Source of the DNA: Kordiimonadaceae bacterium
Lineage (GTDB): Bacteria; Pseudomonadota; Alphaproteobacteria; Sphingomonadales; Emcibacteraceae
DNA length: 64,000 nt
Assembly: GCA_024236295.1 (NCBI GenBank)
Contig: JACKKT010000008.1
Span: forward strand, 62,001-126,000
Direction of reading: 5' to 3'
Of this stretch, positions 53,528-63,156 are shown piece after piece. The position numbers and the translations under genes are program-made. Each line of letters opens with the position of its first letter. Within the stretch, counting starts at the first letter, position 1. The notes beneath the pieces were generated by a model. It saw nothing but the letters and a program-made list of their open reading frames with translations. It searched no databases and was not told where the DNA came from.

Positions 53528-54399
53528 TGGTGAAAAAAGTCGGTATCGTTGGTGCAGGGCAAATGGGCAATGGCATTTGCCATGTGTTTGCCCTCGCTGA
53601 TTTTGACGTCGTTCTCAGTGATATAAGTCAGGATGCGCTGGATAATGCCCTGCAGACAATTGAAAAAAATATGCAGCGACAAATTGATAAGGAAATTATA
53701 AGTCAGGAGCAGGCGCAATCGGCGATGAGCCGAATAAAAACGACAATTGGCGTCGCTGATTTTAACGATGTCGACCTTGCCATTGAAGCCGCAACAGAAA
53801 ATGAAGACGTTAAAAAAGCTATTTTCAGGGAACTAAGCGGTATTTTAAAACCGGATGCTATCATGGCAACCAATACATCGTCCATATCTGTTACCCGGCT
53901 GGCTTCTGTTACCGATCGGGCACATAAATTTATTGGTGTTCATTTTATGAATCCTGTGCCGGTGATGGCGCTGGTTGAACTGATCCGGGGCATTGCGACA
54001 GATCAGGAGACATATAAAACCATAGAGAAAATTATTAAGAAGCTAGGGAAAATTTCTGTTACCTCTGAGGATTTCCCTGGGTTCATTGTGAACCGTATCC
54101 TGATGCCAATGATCAATGAAGCGGCCTTTACATTATATGAGGGGGTTGGCACAATTACCGATATTGACAGGGGAATGGAGCTTGGCACCAATCATCCAAT
54201 GGGTCCGCTTAAGCTTGCAGACTTCATCGGTCTTGATACCTGCCTAGCCATTATGCAGGTCCTTTACGAAGGTATTTCCGACAGTAAATACAGGCCATGT
54301 CCGCTGCTTATCAAATATGTTGAAGCCGGCTGGCTGGGTCGAAAAACCGGTAAGGGATTTTATGATTATAGTGGCGACGAACCTGTCCCGACACGCTAA
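53527..54399 (+). CDS. 3-hydroxyacyl-CoA dehydrogenase (3-hydroxybutyryl-CoA type)
   Basis: 290 aa NAD(P)-dependent dehydrogenase reducing or oxidising short-chain 3-hydroxyacyl-CoA. The Rossmann motif GIVGAGQMGNG opens the protein, with the catalytic His in GVHFMNPVPVM and the PGFIVNR loop and DxGxxxGxNHPMGPLKLADFIGLD helix following. One-base overlap with etfA couples translation. Length and motifs match the single-domain 3-hydroxybutyryl-CoA dehydrogenase group. It may feed butyrate or PHB-type metabolism. Confidence 0.93.
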   Translation: MVKKVGIVGAGQMGNGICHVFALADFDVVLSDISQDALDNALQTIEKNMQRQIDKEIISQEQAQSAMSRIKTTIGVADFNDVDLAIEAATENEDVKKAIFRELSGILKPDAIMATNTSSISVTRLASVTDRAHKFIGVHFMNPVPVMALVELIRGIATDQETYKTIEKIIKKLGKISVTSEDFPGFIVNRILMPMINEAAFTLYEGVGTITDIDRGMELGTNHPMGPLKLADFIGLDTCLAIMQVLYEGISDSKYRPCPLLIKYVEAGWLGRKTGKGFYDYSGDEPVPTR

Positions 54400-54411
54400 A
54401 ATGAGAACCAC

Positions 54412-54915
54412 ATGAAAAACCTGCCCCGTAACCTGCTGATTATTTCTGCCCTTGTTGCCTCATTCCTTGGGGTATATTCATTTTATCTGGCATCACAGGA
54501 TTATGCCGCTGATAGCGTCATATTTAATACAAGCAAAGATATAGCCATATACGGCTATGATACTGTTGCTTACCAAAAACAAAAAGCCGCAATAAGGGGA
54601 GAGGAGAAATTCCAGGTTGACTGGGCTGGTTCAACCTGGTTTTTCTCAAGCCTTGAAAACCGTGATCTTTTTGCAGCAGCGCCGGAACGTTATGCCCCCC
54701 AATATGGTGGATATGATCCGCTCGGCGTTTCTGAAGGATATACAAACCCGAGTGACCCGGAGGTTTTCACAGTTGTCGCAGGGCAACTCTTTTTACATTA
54801 TTCACAGGAATTTAAAGACCACTGGGAAAGTGATCGTGGGACCAACATGATCCTGGCCAACAGCAATTGGGCTTTTTTACGGCCCAAATTGCTGGAAATG
54901 CAGGAAAAACATTAA
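54412..54915 (+). CDS. Membrane-anchored YHS-domain protein
   Basis: 167 aa protein with one N-terminal membrane segment (LLIISALVASFLGVYSFYLA) followed by a YHS domain: IAIYGYDTVAYQ, DWAGSTWFFSSLENRDLFAAAPERYAPQYGGY. YHS domains may bind metal or heme and are often in periplasmic or membrane proteins linked to copper or iron, but the function here is unknown. It follows the dehydrogenase by 12 bp and ends two bases before the convergent M13 peptidase gene. Confidence 0.85.
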   Translation: MKNLPRNLLIISALVASFLGVYSFYLASQDYAADSVIFNTSKDIAIYGYDTVAYQKQKAAIRGEEKFQVDWAGSTWFFSSLENRDLFAAAPERYAPQYGGYDPLGVSEGYTNPSDPEVFTVVAGQLFLHYSQEFKDHWESDRGTNMILANSNWAFLRPKLLEMQEKH

Positions 54916-54916
54916 G

Positions 54917-56971
54917 TTACCAGATTCTTACCCGTTTTTCAGGGGGAATATAAAGCTTGGAATCCGGTCCAATATTAAAGGCCTTATAAAAGGCATCAAC
55001 ATTGAAAACCACGCCATTAATTCGGTATTGGTCCGGTGAATGCGGATCAGTAGCAATCTGCTGTATCAGCGCCTCATCACGAATTTTTGACTGAAATGCC
55101 TGGGCCCAGCCAATAAAGAAACGCTGATCCCCGGTCAGACCGTCAATAACAGGGGCTTCTTTTCCACCCAGTGATTTTTTATAGGCTTTATAGGCAATGC
55201 TTAGACCGCTGAGATCACCAATATTTTCGCCAAGTGTGTAAGTGCCGTTGACATGATTTCCCTCAATAGGCTCAAAAGAATTATACTGGGCGATCAGCTG
55301 GTCAGTACGTTCTTTAAATTTCTCCCTGTCTTCATCAGTCCACCAGTTATCAAGTTTACCGTCGCCATCATAACGACTGCCGCTATCATCAAAACCATGC
55401 CCTATTTCATGACCGATCACCCCGCCAATTCCTCCGTAATTGACGGCATCGTCCGCCGCCATGTTGAAAAATGGCGGTTGCAGAATTGCGGCCGGGAAAA
55501 CAATTTCATTCATGGTCGGATTATAATAAGCATTCACCGTTTGCGGATACATTCCCCATTCAGTACGGTCAATTGGACCACCTAATTTGGCCAATTCCCT
55601 ATTATGAACGGTTAAAGCCGACCTTTCGATATTGCCTGCCAGATCTTCCGCATTAATATCCAGCATCGAATAGTCTTTCCACTTATCCGGATATCCTATT
55701 TTCGGTGTAAATTTAGCAAGCTTTGCCAAGGCTTTCTCTTTTGTTTCTGCACCCATCCAGTCCAGATTATTAATACTGTCACGATAAGCATCAATCAGAT
55801 TTTGGACAAGACTGACCATTCTTGCCTTGGCATCCGGTTTGAAATGTTTGGATACATAGACCTCACCAACCACTTCACCAAGATTGTTGCTGACAACTGC
55901 CGTTGCCCGCTGCCACATTGGTCTTTGTTTTTCTGTGCCCCCCAGCGTTTTGCCGTAGAAATCAAAATTCTGTTGATCCAGGGCCTCATTCAACCGACTG
56001 GCCATATCATTGATAAGTGACCATTTTAGATAATCTTTCCAATGATCAAGGCTTTCACTGACCAAGAGTGAATTGATCCCTTCCAGAAAGCTTGGTTGAT
56101 TGACAATAATTTCGGGGATATCCGGCACACCTGTGATTTTCAGATAAGCATCCACATCCAAATTGGACATTAATGTTTTAAAATCAGCAATCTGAAGTTT
56201 ATTATATCGTTTATTGGCATCCCTGTTTTCTTCTTTCTTCCATTGATCGCCAGCAATTTTTGTTTCAAGATCTACTGCAACTTTTGCTACTTCTGCTGCA
56301 TTTTCAATTCCGGCAAGAGTGAGCATCTTCTCGACATGTTCAAGATATTTTTGCCTGATCTCAACTGACCTATCATCATCTTTAAAATAATATTCCCGGT
56401 CTGGAAGGCCGATCCCGGACTGGTATACATGTAGTGCATATGCGGTCGGAATTTTGGCATCAACATCGACATAAAGAGCCAGCGGCGTATTAAAGGAATA
56501 TTTACCTGCATCCGCAAAATATTCAGACAGGCCATTCAAATCAGATATGGCATTTATTTGTGAAAGACGGACGTTAAGCGGGGTAACACCCAAAGCGTTC
56601 CTTTTATCCATATCCATATAGGACTTATAAAGATCGCCTACTTTCTGCTCATTTGTGCCTTTGGCGGCTCCGGATGCAGAGGCTTCTTCTATAATCGCCC
56701 GAACATCGGCATCTGCACCATCGCGCAACTTGTCAAAAGAACCAAATCTTCTTTTATCTGCTGGTATTTCTGTTCTTTTAACCCAACCCCCATTGACATA
56801 AAGATTAAAATCATCGCCAGGTTTTACATTTTGATCCATATTATCAAAGTTGACACCGGAAATTTTTGTGCTTTCATTTCCTTGTTCTTTTTGACCTGTA
56901 GTTACAGAATTATCACAAGCTGAAATTAAAAGGGCCAGAACGATTATACTTACGTATTTTATCTTATTCAT
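54917..56971 (-). CDS. M13 family metallopeptidase (neprilysin-like) lipoprotein
   Basis: 684 aa exported zinc endopeptidase of the M13/neprilysin family. A lipobox (LLISAC) anchors it. The long N-terminal M13 domain begins near MDQNVKPGDDFNLYVNGGWV, the zinc site is GHEIGHGFDDSG (third ligand in ENIGDLSG) and the C-terminus ends with the typical DSKLYIPPEKRVRIW. It hydrolyses peptides in the periplasm or at the cell surface. It stands as a single gene with AGGA before its ATG and converges on the YHS gene with a one-base gap. Confidence 0.93.
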   Translation of the reverse strand: MNKIKYVSIIVLALLISACDNSVTTGQKEQGNESTKISGVNFDNMDQNVKPGDDFNLYVNGGWVKRTEIPADKRRFGSFDKLRDGADADVRAIIEEASASGAAKGTNEQKVGDLYKSYMDMDKRNALGVTPLNVRLSQINAISDLNGLSEYFADAGKYSFNTPLALYVDVDAKIPTAYALHVYQSGIGLPDREYYFKDDDRSVEIRQKYLEHVEKMLTLAGIENAAEVAKVAVDLETKIAGDQWKKEENRDANKRYNKLQIADFKTLMSNLDVDAYLKITGVPDIPEIIVNQPSFLEGINSLLVSESLDHWKDYLKWSLINDMASRLNEALDQQNFDFYGKTLGGTEKQRPMWQRATAVVSNNLGEVVGEVYVSKHFKPDAKARMVSLVQNLIDAYRDSINNLDWMGAETKEKALAKLAKFTPKIGYPDKWKDYSMLDINAEDLAGNIERSALTVHNRELAKLGGPIDRTEWGMYPQTVNAYYNPTMNEIVFPAAILQPPFFNMAADDAVNYGGIGGVIGHEIGHGFDDSGSRYDGDGKLDNWWTDEDREKFKERTDQLIAQYNSFEPIEGNHVNGTYTLGENIGDLSGLSIAYKAYKKSLGGKEAPVIDGLTGDQRFFIGWAQAFQSKIRDEALIQQIATDPHSPDQYRINGVVFNVDAFYKAFNIGPDSKLYIPPEKRVRIW

Positions 56972-57292
56972 GTTAATTCCTGTCTGAATTCCCCAATTTT
57001 ATATATCAATGCGCGTAATTCTGTAATATTTCTCCCCGATTAACAAGAGAATTTCTCCCAATAATTGGTCATAAAAATTTAATGTAAAAAAAGCTTGAAC
57101 TTATCAGATTATAATGTTATGTTATATCGTCTCTTAAAAAGATTGTGTTGATGGAGACCTTAATAACTTCCCCCTCTCTTTTCGGCTCGCTTACTCTCGT
57201 AAGTGGGCCGAAATATTTATGACCATAAAATATTGGCAACTATAATTAATACGTTATAATTTCTTTTGATATTATTCTTATGGAATCCATTA
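56972..57292. other. Intergenic region with strong RNA hairpin
   Basis: 321 bp between the M13 peptidase gene (minus) and a methyltransferase gene (plus). It holds a promoter-like TTGAAC followed 17 bases later by TATGTT, a C-rich tract (CCCCCTCTCT), and a 15-bp hairpin at 57180-57213. A 23-codon ORF (57151-57222, plus) runs through the hairpin without a clear ribosome site. No other gene seen. Confidence 0.5.
57180..57213 (+). ncRNA. Candidate structured RNA hairpin
   Basis: TTTCGGCTCGCTTAC and GTAAGTGGGCCGAAA form a 15-bp stem with only two wobble pairs around the loop TCTC. The wobbles (U-G and G-U) make pairing complete in RNA on the plus strand. It lies about 80 bases upstream of the methyltransferase ATG. 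It may be a 5' UTR control element or small RNA; no T-tract follows. Confidence 0.4.
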
Positions 57293-58060
57293 ATGTTTCA
57301 GGATGTAGTGGACTTAAATACATTTTATAGCTCACCTTTGGGTAAGATTACGACACGGCTGATCCGCAATCAGATCCGTACTCTATGGCCTTCCGTCAAA
57401 GGAATGGACATTATGGGACTTGGATATGCAGTGCCATATTTAAAACCATTCCGTGATGAAGCAAATCATATTGCGGCTATTATGCCAACTTTGCAGGGTG
57501 TAATGCGCTGGCCGCGTTTTAGGGAAAATGTCAAAGATGAATATGGTCGTTATCAGGGTAACCTTGCTGCACTGGCAAGAGAAACCGATCTGCCGATTAA
57601 GGAAGCCAGCATGGACCGGGTCATTCTGGTTCACTGCCTTGAACATACTGACCATAGCAAACAATTGTTGCGCGAAATTTGGCGCAGCCTGGCTCCCGGT
57701 GGCAAGGTTCTTATTATCGTACCCAGTCGTCTTGGTCCTTGGTGCCGATCTGAAGCAACCCCCTTTGGACATGGAATTCCGTTTTCAACAGAACAGATTA
57801 AAAAAATTCTAACGAATAACATGCTTACACCAACCAGATGGACATCTGCTTTGTTCCTGCCCCCTTTTAAAAGCAGAACAATGTTAATGGCACTGGCAAC
57901 ACTTGAATCCACAGGACAGAGATGGTGGAGCCAGTTTGCCGGTGTCCTCATTATTGAAGCCGAAAAGCAAATATATGCCGCCAATACGAAGCAGTCCCAA
58001 AAACAGGTCGTCGCTCAGCCGGCTATGGTTGGCTCCCCCACCATGTCACATCATGAATAA
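57293..58060 (+). CDS. Class I SAM-dependent methyltransferase
   Basis: About 255 aa methyltransferase-type-11 protein. The SAM-binding Gly motif is replaced by the MDIMGLGYAVPYL segment near residue 40, and the later DRVILVHCLEHTDHSKQLLREIWRSLAPGGKVLIIVPSRLG is typical of motif III/post-III. Start ATG 57293 follows GGA by eight bases; the frame is open to 57266 without support. Substrate unknown. It converges on metW with four bases between stops. Confidence 0.8.
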   Translation: MFQDVVDLNTFYSSPLGKITTRLIRNQIRTLWPSVKGMDIMGLGYAVPYLKPFRDEANHIAAIMPTLQGVMRWPRFRENVKDEYGRYQGNLAALARETDLPIKEASMDRVILVHCLEHTDHSKQLLREIWRSLAPGGKVLIIVPSRLGPWCRSEATPFGHGIPFSTEQIKKILTNNMLTPTRWTSALFLPPFKSRTMLMALATLESTGQRWWSQFAGVLIIEAEKQIYAANTKQSQKQVVAQPAMVGSPTMSHHE

Positions 58061-58064
58061 AGGC

Positions 58065-58697
58065 CTAGTTGCGGGCCAAAACATATAAGCCCTGAGTACC
58101 AAACAGATTTGCCAGCATCATGTATTTGATCGACATCTTGCTTCCCGAGCTGTCCACCGCCAAGCCTTTTTCTATTTTAATATTGAGCTCTTCGCATAAA
58201 TCAACAAAATCGCGGATCGTGCAGAAATGAATATTTGGAGTGCGATACCAGGGCCTGTCAAGCGATTTGGTGACCGGCATTTTCCCTTTTAGCATCAAAT
58301 GAAGTCTTACCCGCCAATAGCCAAAATTGGGAAAGGAAACAATTGCCCTTTTACCAACTCTGAGAAGTTCTTCCAGGATTTTATCGGGGCGGTCCATTGC
58401 CTGTAAGGTCTGACTAAGAATAACAAAATCAAAACTGTCGTCAGGGAAATGTTTAATTTCCTCTTCCGCATTCCCTTGTATTACAGAAAGACCTTTTGCC
58501 ACACTCTCTTTAACACCTTCGGGACTAAGTTCAATACCTCGGGCATCTACTTTCTTCTCTTTGCGTAAGTAATCAAGAAGCTCACCGTCACCACAGCCAA
58601 CATCAAGGACTCTGGCGCCTTCAGGTATCATATTTGCAATAAGCAACAGATCGATACGTATATCCGACTCGCGATGATTATTCTGGTCAAAATCCAT
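58065..58697 (-). CDS. metW: Methionine biosynthesis protein MetW
   Basis: 210 aa methyltransferase-fold protein, the partner of MetX in many alphaproteobacteria. It has a full SAM motif (LDVGCGDGELLDYL), DFVILSQTLQAM, and the MetW-typical LDRPWYRTPNIHFCTIRDF. Its ATG overlaps the metX stop (TAATG, with the GGAGAG ribosome site inside metX), so translation is coupled. MetW is needed for or stimulates MetX activity in known systems. Confidence 0.93.
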   Translation of the reverse strand: MDFDQNNHRESDIRIDLLLIANMIPEGARVLDVGCGDGELLDYLRKEKKVDARGIELSPEGVKESVAKGLSVIQGNAEEEIKHFPDDSFDFVILSQTLQAMDRPDKILEELLRVGKRAIVSFPNFGYWRVRLHLMLKGKMPVTKSLDRPWYRTPNIHFCTIRDFVDLCEELNIKIEKGLAVDSSGSKMSIKYMMLANLFGTQGLYVLARN

Positions 58698-59845
58698 TAT
58701 AAACTCTCCGTTTCTGCCGCCAGAAAGCCTTCAATGATATTGAACATTTCCGGACAATCGAGCAAAAAGCTGTCATGTCCCTTATCCATATCAATTTCTA
58801 CAAAGCTGACCTGGGCACCTGCCGCATTCAGCGCACGCACCAGTTCGCGGTTCTCCTGGGTTGTATATAACCAGTCGGAGGTAAATGAAATTATACAGAA
58901 TTTAACCGATGTACCTTCAAAAGCGTTAGTTAAGCTACCCCCAAACCCGGCCGTAATATCATAATAATCCGTCGCCCGAGTAATATAAAGATAACTGTTG
59001 GCATCAAAGCGGTCCACAAAGGAGATACCCTGATAGCGCAGGTAGCTTTCAATCTGAAAGTCCGCATCAAAACCGAATGTCAGTTTTTCCCTGTCCTGTA
59101 AGTTCCTTCCGAATTTTGAGGTAAGGCTGCGTTCGGACATATAGGTGATATGAGCCGCCATACGTGCCACAGAAAGGCCCGCATGAGGACGGGATTCCTT
59201 TTCATAATAACGGCCGTTCTGCCAGTTCGGGTCAGCCATTATCGCCTGTCGCCCCACTTCATGAAACGCAATATTCTGTGCCGAATGTCGCCAGGTAGAG
59301 GCAATGGGAATGGCTGTTTTAACCCTCTCCCCGTGATCAACTGCCCAGTGGAGTACCTGCATTCCTCCCATTGAACCACCGATTACTGAATAAAGCTTAT
59401 CAATGCCAAAATGATCAATCAGCCGCACTTGAGCAGAAACCATATCAGCAATGGTAATGACCGGAAAATCAAGTCCATATGGTTTGTTGGTCGCAGGATT
59501 TATTTCCATTGGACCACTGCTTCCTGAGCAGGAGCCAAGCACATTTGTACAGATGACAAAGAATTTATTGGTATCAATTGGCAGTCCCGGACCAATCACT
59601 TTAGGCCACCAGCCTTCTTTTCCTGTTAAGGGGTTTTTACCTCTGGCATATTGGTCCCCTGTCAGAGCATGACAGACCAGAATTGCATTTGTTTTATCCT
59701 TGTTCAAAACACCCCAGCTTTTATATGCCACTTTAAAAGGGGATAAGATTTCACCGGACGAAAGCAAAAGAGGGTCTTTTTCCCCCAGTGTAACCACTTC
59801 GGCGAAACCCTCATCAACTGAAATTTGCTGTTCTTCTGTGTCCAT
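58697..59845 (-). CDS. metX: Homoserine O-acetyltransferase MetX
   Basis: 382 aa alpha/beta-hydrolase-fold acyltransferase making O-acetyl- (or O-succinyl-) homoserine from homoserine, first step of methionine synthesis. Catalytic Ser is in GGSMGGMQVLHW, the His in MDKGHDSFLLD and the Asp in SFTSDWLYT. The AYKSWGVLNKDKTNAILVCHALTGD segment is the family opening. Whether it uses acetyl- or succinyl-CoA cannot be decided by eye. It forms metX-metW with an overlap; divergent from hisC with a 190-bp gap. Confidence 0.95.
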   Translation of the reverse strand: MDTEEQQISVDEGFAEVVTLGEKDPLLLSSGEILSPFKVAYKSWGVLNKDKTNAILVCHALTGDQYARGKNPLTGKEGWWPKVIGPGLPIDTNKFFVICTNVLGSCSGSSGPMEINPATNKPYGLDFPVITIADMVSAQVRLIDHFGIDKLYSVIGGSMGGMQVLHWAVDHGERVKTAIPIASTWRHSAQNIAFHEVGRQAIMADPNWQNGRYYEKESRPHAGLSVARMAAHITYMSERSLTSKFGRNLQDREKLTFGFDADFQIESYLRYQGISFVDRFDANSYLYITRATDYYDITAGFGGSLTNAFEGTSVKFCIISFTSDWLYTTQENRELVRALNAAGAQVSFVEIDMDKGHDSFLLDCPEMFNIIEGFLAAETESL

Positions 59846-60035
59846 AATCCTGATCTTGGTAAATTATTTATGCTTCTAGTTTTCTACTGCAGCACAAAAG
59901 TAAGTCAACCGTTCTTTACGTCGGGGCAGCAATTTTGGCTTTTATTTACAAAAAAACAAAAATTTTTAGTGGTTTAATTGCTCAGTTCCGTGTAGATCAA
60001 AACAGGAAATTAACAAAAAATGACCAAGGTTCAAA

Positions 60036-61124
60036 ATGAGTGGCCCTAAAACACACAGCTGGATAGATGATCTGGATGTTTATATTGCCGGTAAGGCAAA
60101 AGTTGATAATATCAAAAATATCCACAAACTATCCGCGAATGAAAGCGCCTTAGGTCCAAGCCCTAAGGCAATGGAAGCTTATCGGAGTGCGGCAGGCGAA
60201 CTCCACCGCTATCCTGATCCCGCCTATTATGATTTGCGCGAAGCATTGGCACAAAAACATAATATTAATGCTGAAAATATTGTCTGTGGAGTTGGTTCCG
60301 ATGAAATCCTGAAACTGGCTTGTCGCGCCTATCTGTCCCCGGGTGATCATGCCCTATATGTGGAACACAGTTTTTCAATGTATCCGATCGCTATAAAAGC
60401 TATGGGAGCCAAAGCCATAGAGGTGGAAGATATCAATTATACTGCAAATGTCGATAATATTTTATCTGCACTGACCGATAAAACCCGGATCATTTTTATT
60501 GCCAACCCCAATAACCCCACCGGCACATATTTACCAAAAGGCGAGATTGAGCGGCTTTGGAAGAATATCCCAGATGATGTGCTGCTGGTGCTTGATGCCG
60601 CCTATGCCGAATTTGTCTGTGCAGAGGATTATGATGCCGGCATAGATCTGGTGGAAAAGTCTGAAAATATCCTTATGACGCGCACCTTTTCAAAATTATA
60701 TGGGCTTGCCGCCTTACGTCTGGGCTGGGGCTATTCAAACGAGAAAATAGCAGAAACGCTAAACAAATTGCGTGACCCGTTTAATGTTCCTAGTAGCGCG
60801 CAGATTGCCGGAATTGCTGCCCTGAAAGATACTGAATTTGAAACAAAGGCAATCGCTTTTAATAAAAAATGGCGAGACTGGCTTTCTGCTGAAATTTCAT
60901 CACTTGGACTTGAAGTAATACCAAGCGCCACAAATTTCATCCTTTTCAGGTTTGATGACAATGAGAAATCTGCGGCGGCAGCAAATGATTATTTGATGAA
61001 GAATGGCTATATTTTAAGATATTATAAAGGTCAGGGCCTTGAAAAATTTTTAAGGCTGACTGTCGGCACTGAAGAAGAAAACAAAGAAATAATAAAATTG
61101 CTTGGAAAATTTCTGGATAAATAA
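60036..61124 (+). CDS. hisC: Histidinol-phosphate aminotransferase (HisC)
   Basis: 362 aa PLP aminotransferase of the HisC group; in alphaproteobacteria the copy next to tyrC often also transaminates aromatic keto acids. Recognised by KLSANESALGPSPKA, the PLP-binding region FIANPNNPTGTYLP, and the lysine in TFSKLYGLAALRLGWGY. Next gene starts at the next base, so it is co-expressed with prephenate dehydrogenase, which suggests a tyrosine/phenylalanine role too. Confidence 0.92.
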   Translation: MSGPKTHSWIDDLDVYIAGKAKVDNIKNIHKLSANESALGPSPKAMEAYRSAAGELHRYPDPAYYDLREALAQKHNINAENIVCGVGSDEILKLACRAYLSPGDHALYVEHSFSMYPIAIKAMGAKAIEVEDINYTANVDNILSALTDKTRIIFIANPNNPTGTYLPKGEIERLWKNIPDDVLLVLDAAYAEFVCAEDYDAGIDLVEKSENILMTRTFSKLYGLAALRLGWGYSNEKIAETLNKLRDPFNVPSSAQIAGIAALKDTEFETKAIAFNKKWRDWLSAEISSLGLEVIPSATNFILFRFDDNEKSAAAANDYLMKNGYILRYYKGQGLEKFLRLTVGTEEENKEIIKLLGKFLDK

Positions 61125-62039
61125 ATGGCATTATTCGATAAAATTGCAATCATCGGACTGGGGCTTATCGGCTCATCTATTGCCCGCGGTATAAAAGATA
61201 AGAAATTGGCTGACGTCCTTTCCGGTTATGATATTAATCCCGATTATCAGAACACGATTAAAGAGCTTTCCCTTGTCGATGATCTCTGTGCGGAAATCGG
61301 TGACGCCGTAAAAGATGCCGATTTGGTCATCCTTGCAACGCCCGTAGGAACCTATAGTGAAATCGGCAAGGAAATTAAACCCTACCTGAAAGAAGGTGCC
61401 ATACTGTCAGATGTCGGCAGCGTTAAATCAGCCGTGTTTGAAATGCTTGGACCAAATACGCCGGAAAATGTCCATCTTATCCCGGCTCACCCTGTCGCTG
61501 GGACGGAACAATCCGGCCCTGAATCCGGTTTTTCAAGTCTTTTTCACGATCGTTGGGCCATTATTACGCCGACGGATGATGCTGACCAGAAGGCCGTCGC
61601 TAATCTTACCAAATTCTGGCAGGGACTTGGCAGCAATGTTGAAATTATGAATGCTGCCCATCATGATAAAGTTCTGGCCATAACAAGCCACGTGCCCCAT
61701 TTAATTGCCTATAACATAGTAGGAACCGCCCGGGACCTGGAAGAGGTCACAAAATCGGAAGTCATTAAATTTTCCGCAGGCGGATTTAGGGACTTTACAA
61801 GAATTGCCGCGTCAAACCCGACGATGTGGCGTGACGTGTTTCTGAATAATAAGGATGCCGTGCTGGAAATGCTCGGACGCTTTAGCGAAGATCTGACTGC
61901 GCTTCAGCGCGCAATAAGGTGGGGTGACGGCGATACTCTTTATGATATGTTTGTAAAAACCCGCCGCATCAGAAGACAGATTATTGATGCCGGTCAGGAT
62001 GAGGATGTTGCTGATTTTGGTCGTAAACACGACAAATAA
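61125..62039 (+). CDS. tyrC: Prephenate/arogenate dehydrogenase family protein (TyrC type)
   Basis: 304 aa NAD(P)-dependent dehydrogenase converting prephenate or arogenate to the tyrosine precursor. Rossmann motif IIGLGLIGSSIARGI opens the protein; the active-site strand HLIPAHPVAGTEQSGP with catalytic His and the TSHVPHLIAYNIVG helix follow. It abuts hisC without spacer. A C-terminal ACT domain is absent, as usual for this length. Ends two bases before the convergent DUF2125 gene. Confidence 0.92.
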   Translation: MALFDKIAIIGLGLIGSSIARGIKDKKLADVLSGYDINPDYQNTIKELSLVDDLCAEIGDAVKDADLVILATPVGTYSEIGKEIKPYLKEGAILSDVGSVKSAVFEMLGPNTPENVHLIPAHPVAGTEQSGPESGFSSLFHDRWAIITPTDDADQKAVANLTKFWQGLGSNVEIMNAAHHDKVLAITSHVPHLIAYNIVGTARDLEEVTKSEVIKFSAGGFRDFTRIAASNPTMWRDVFLNNKDAVLEMLGRFSEDLTALQRAIRWGDGDTLYDMFVKTRRIRRQIIDAGQDEDVADFGRKHDK

Positions 62040-62041
62040 TG

Positions 62042-63085
62042 TCATTCAACAACAGCCGGTAATTCCATTAATTGGATGGGGCCAAGATAAAGCAATCCAT
62101 TCTGCATACTGATTGAAAGGGGTACTTCGCCGGCAAGGCTATCATTCTCCGCCTGTCCCTTAAGTATTAGACGGGCTGTTTCTGGAAGTGTCATATTTTT
62201 TGACAATTGATCAAGCATTCTTCCCATTCCAACCACTTTTGCATCAAAAGCGCCAAGCGGTTTTAAATTTTCATCAAGCGTTACATCTCCGCTTAGTGAC
62301 AAGCTGCTTTGTGAGGTCCCGTACTCAAAACTGCTGATACTGACTGTTCCACCATCATCCCGCCACTTTGACAAACCCCTAACTGAATACTCTGGCTGTT
62401 CATTGGCATGGAGTAGGGCTTCAATTTTAAAATTGTCCGCTTTTTCACCAAGTATGGTAGCTGCAAACTCCCTGATTAAAACATTTTCTGCCTTAAAATA
62501 AATTGCCCTGTTTATCGGAAGGTCGTAACTTTCAACTGTCAGAGGTTGCCCTATTGAGCGGCGCAGATGTAATTGTGCTTTTTCCATTACGGAAATTTCC
62601 GTAGGATCTGCCTGAGCCCCATGGTACCAGCTTACTTTTTCAGTTACAGTTGACAGATTATTCAGTTGCATGGTTTCGGGATCCAGAATGACTGAGGTTT
62701 TGACATCATCGAACGTGATATTCAGATCGGGATTATTTAACGATCCCTGTGTAACATCAAAATATTTGGTAACTAAAATTGCATGCTTTGGATCCCACGG
62801 CTGGAATATAACTGCAATTTCCGGCACATCTATTGAAAGTGGCTGATTGCCAACACGTCCGGCCGGCACCACAGCATTTAAGGATGAAGCTTCAACGATA
62901 ATTTTATAGGGAAACCCTGACACTTTTACGTCCCCTACAAAAATTTTAGTACCATTAAGTCGTTTTTCACTATTTTCCACCCAGTCAAGGGTCATGCTTT
63001 TTGCCTGACCCGCCAGATGAAACCAAAAATAGCTGTAGCCTGCAATTATTATTAAAACAGACGCAACAATCAGTTTAAAACGCAT
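62042..63085 (-). CDS. DUF2125 domain-containing exported/membrane protein
   Basis: 347 aa protein with an N-terminal membrane segment or uncleaved signal (LIVASVLIIIAGYSYFWFHLAGQA) and a large beta-rich periplasmic body typical of DUF2125, an alphaproteobacteria-centred family of unknown function. Family-like pieces are VSGFPYKIIVEASSL, and ISMQNGLLYLGPIQLMELP near the end. AAGGA precedes the ATG. No catalytic motif is visible. It follows the OMP gene on the minus strand. Confidence 0.87.
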   Translation of the reverse strand: MRFKLIVASVLIIIAGYSYFWFHLAGQAKSMTLDWVENSEKRLNGTKIFVGDVKVSGFPYKIIVEASSLNAVVPAGRVGNQPLSIDVPEIAVIFQPWDPKHAILVTKYFDVTQGSLNNPDLNITFDDVKTSVILDPETMQLNNLSTVTEKVSWYHGAQADPTEISVMEKAQLHLRRSIGQPLTVESYDLPINRAIYFKAENVLIREFAATILGEKADNFKIEALLHANEQPEYSVRGLSKWRDDGGTVSISSFEYGTSQSSLSLSGDVTLDENLKPLGAFDAKVVGMGRMLDQLSKNMTLPETARLILKGQAENDSLAGEVPLSISMQNGLLYLGPIQLMELPAVVE

Positions 63086-63156
63086 TTCGCCAATCCTTAT
63101 ATTAAAGAAGCGCCAGGCAACGCGGATTTATTTTATTTAGCCTATTTTGGCAATTA

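Noticed and set aside
57151..57222. Remnant of a terC gene
   Set aside because: Only about six residues match and no downstream TerC sequence is found in any frame; treated as a weak resemblance only.
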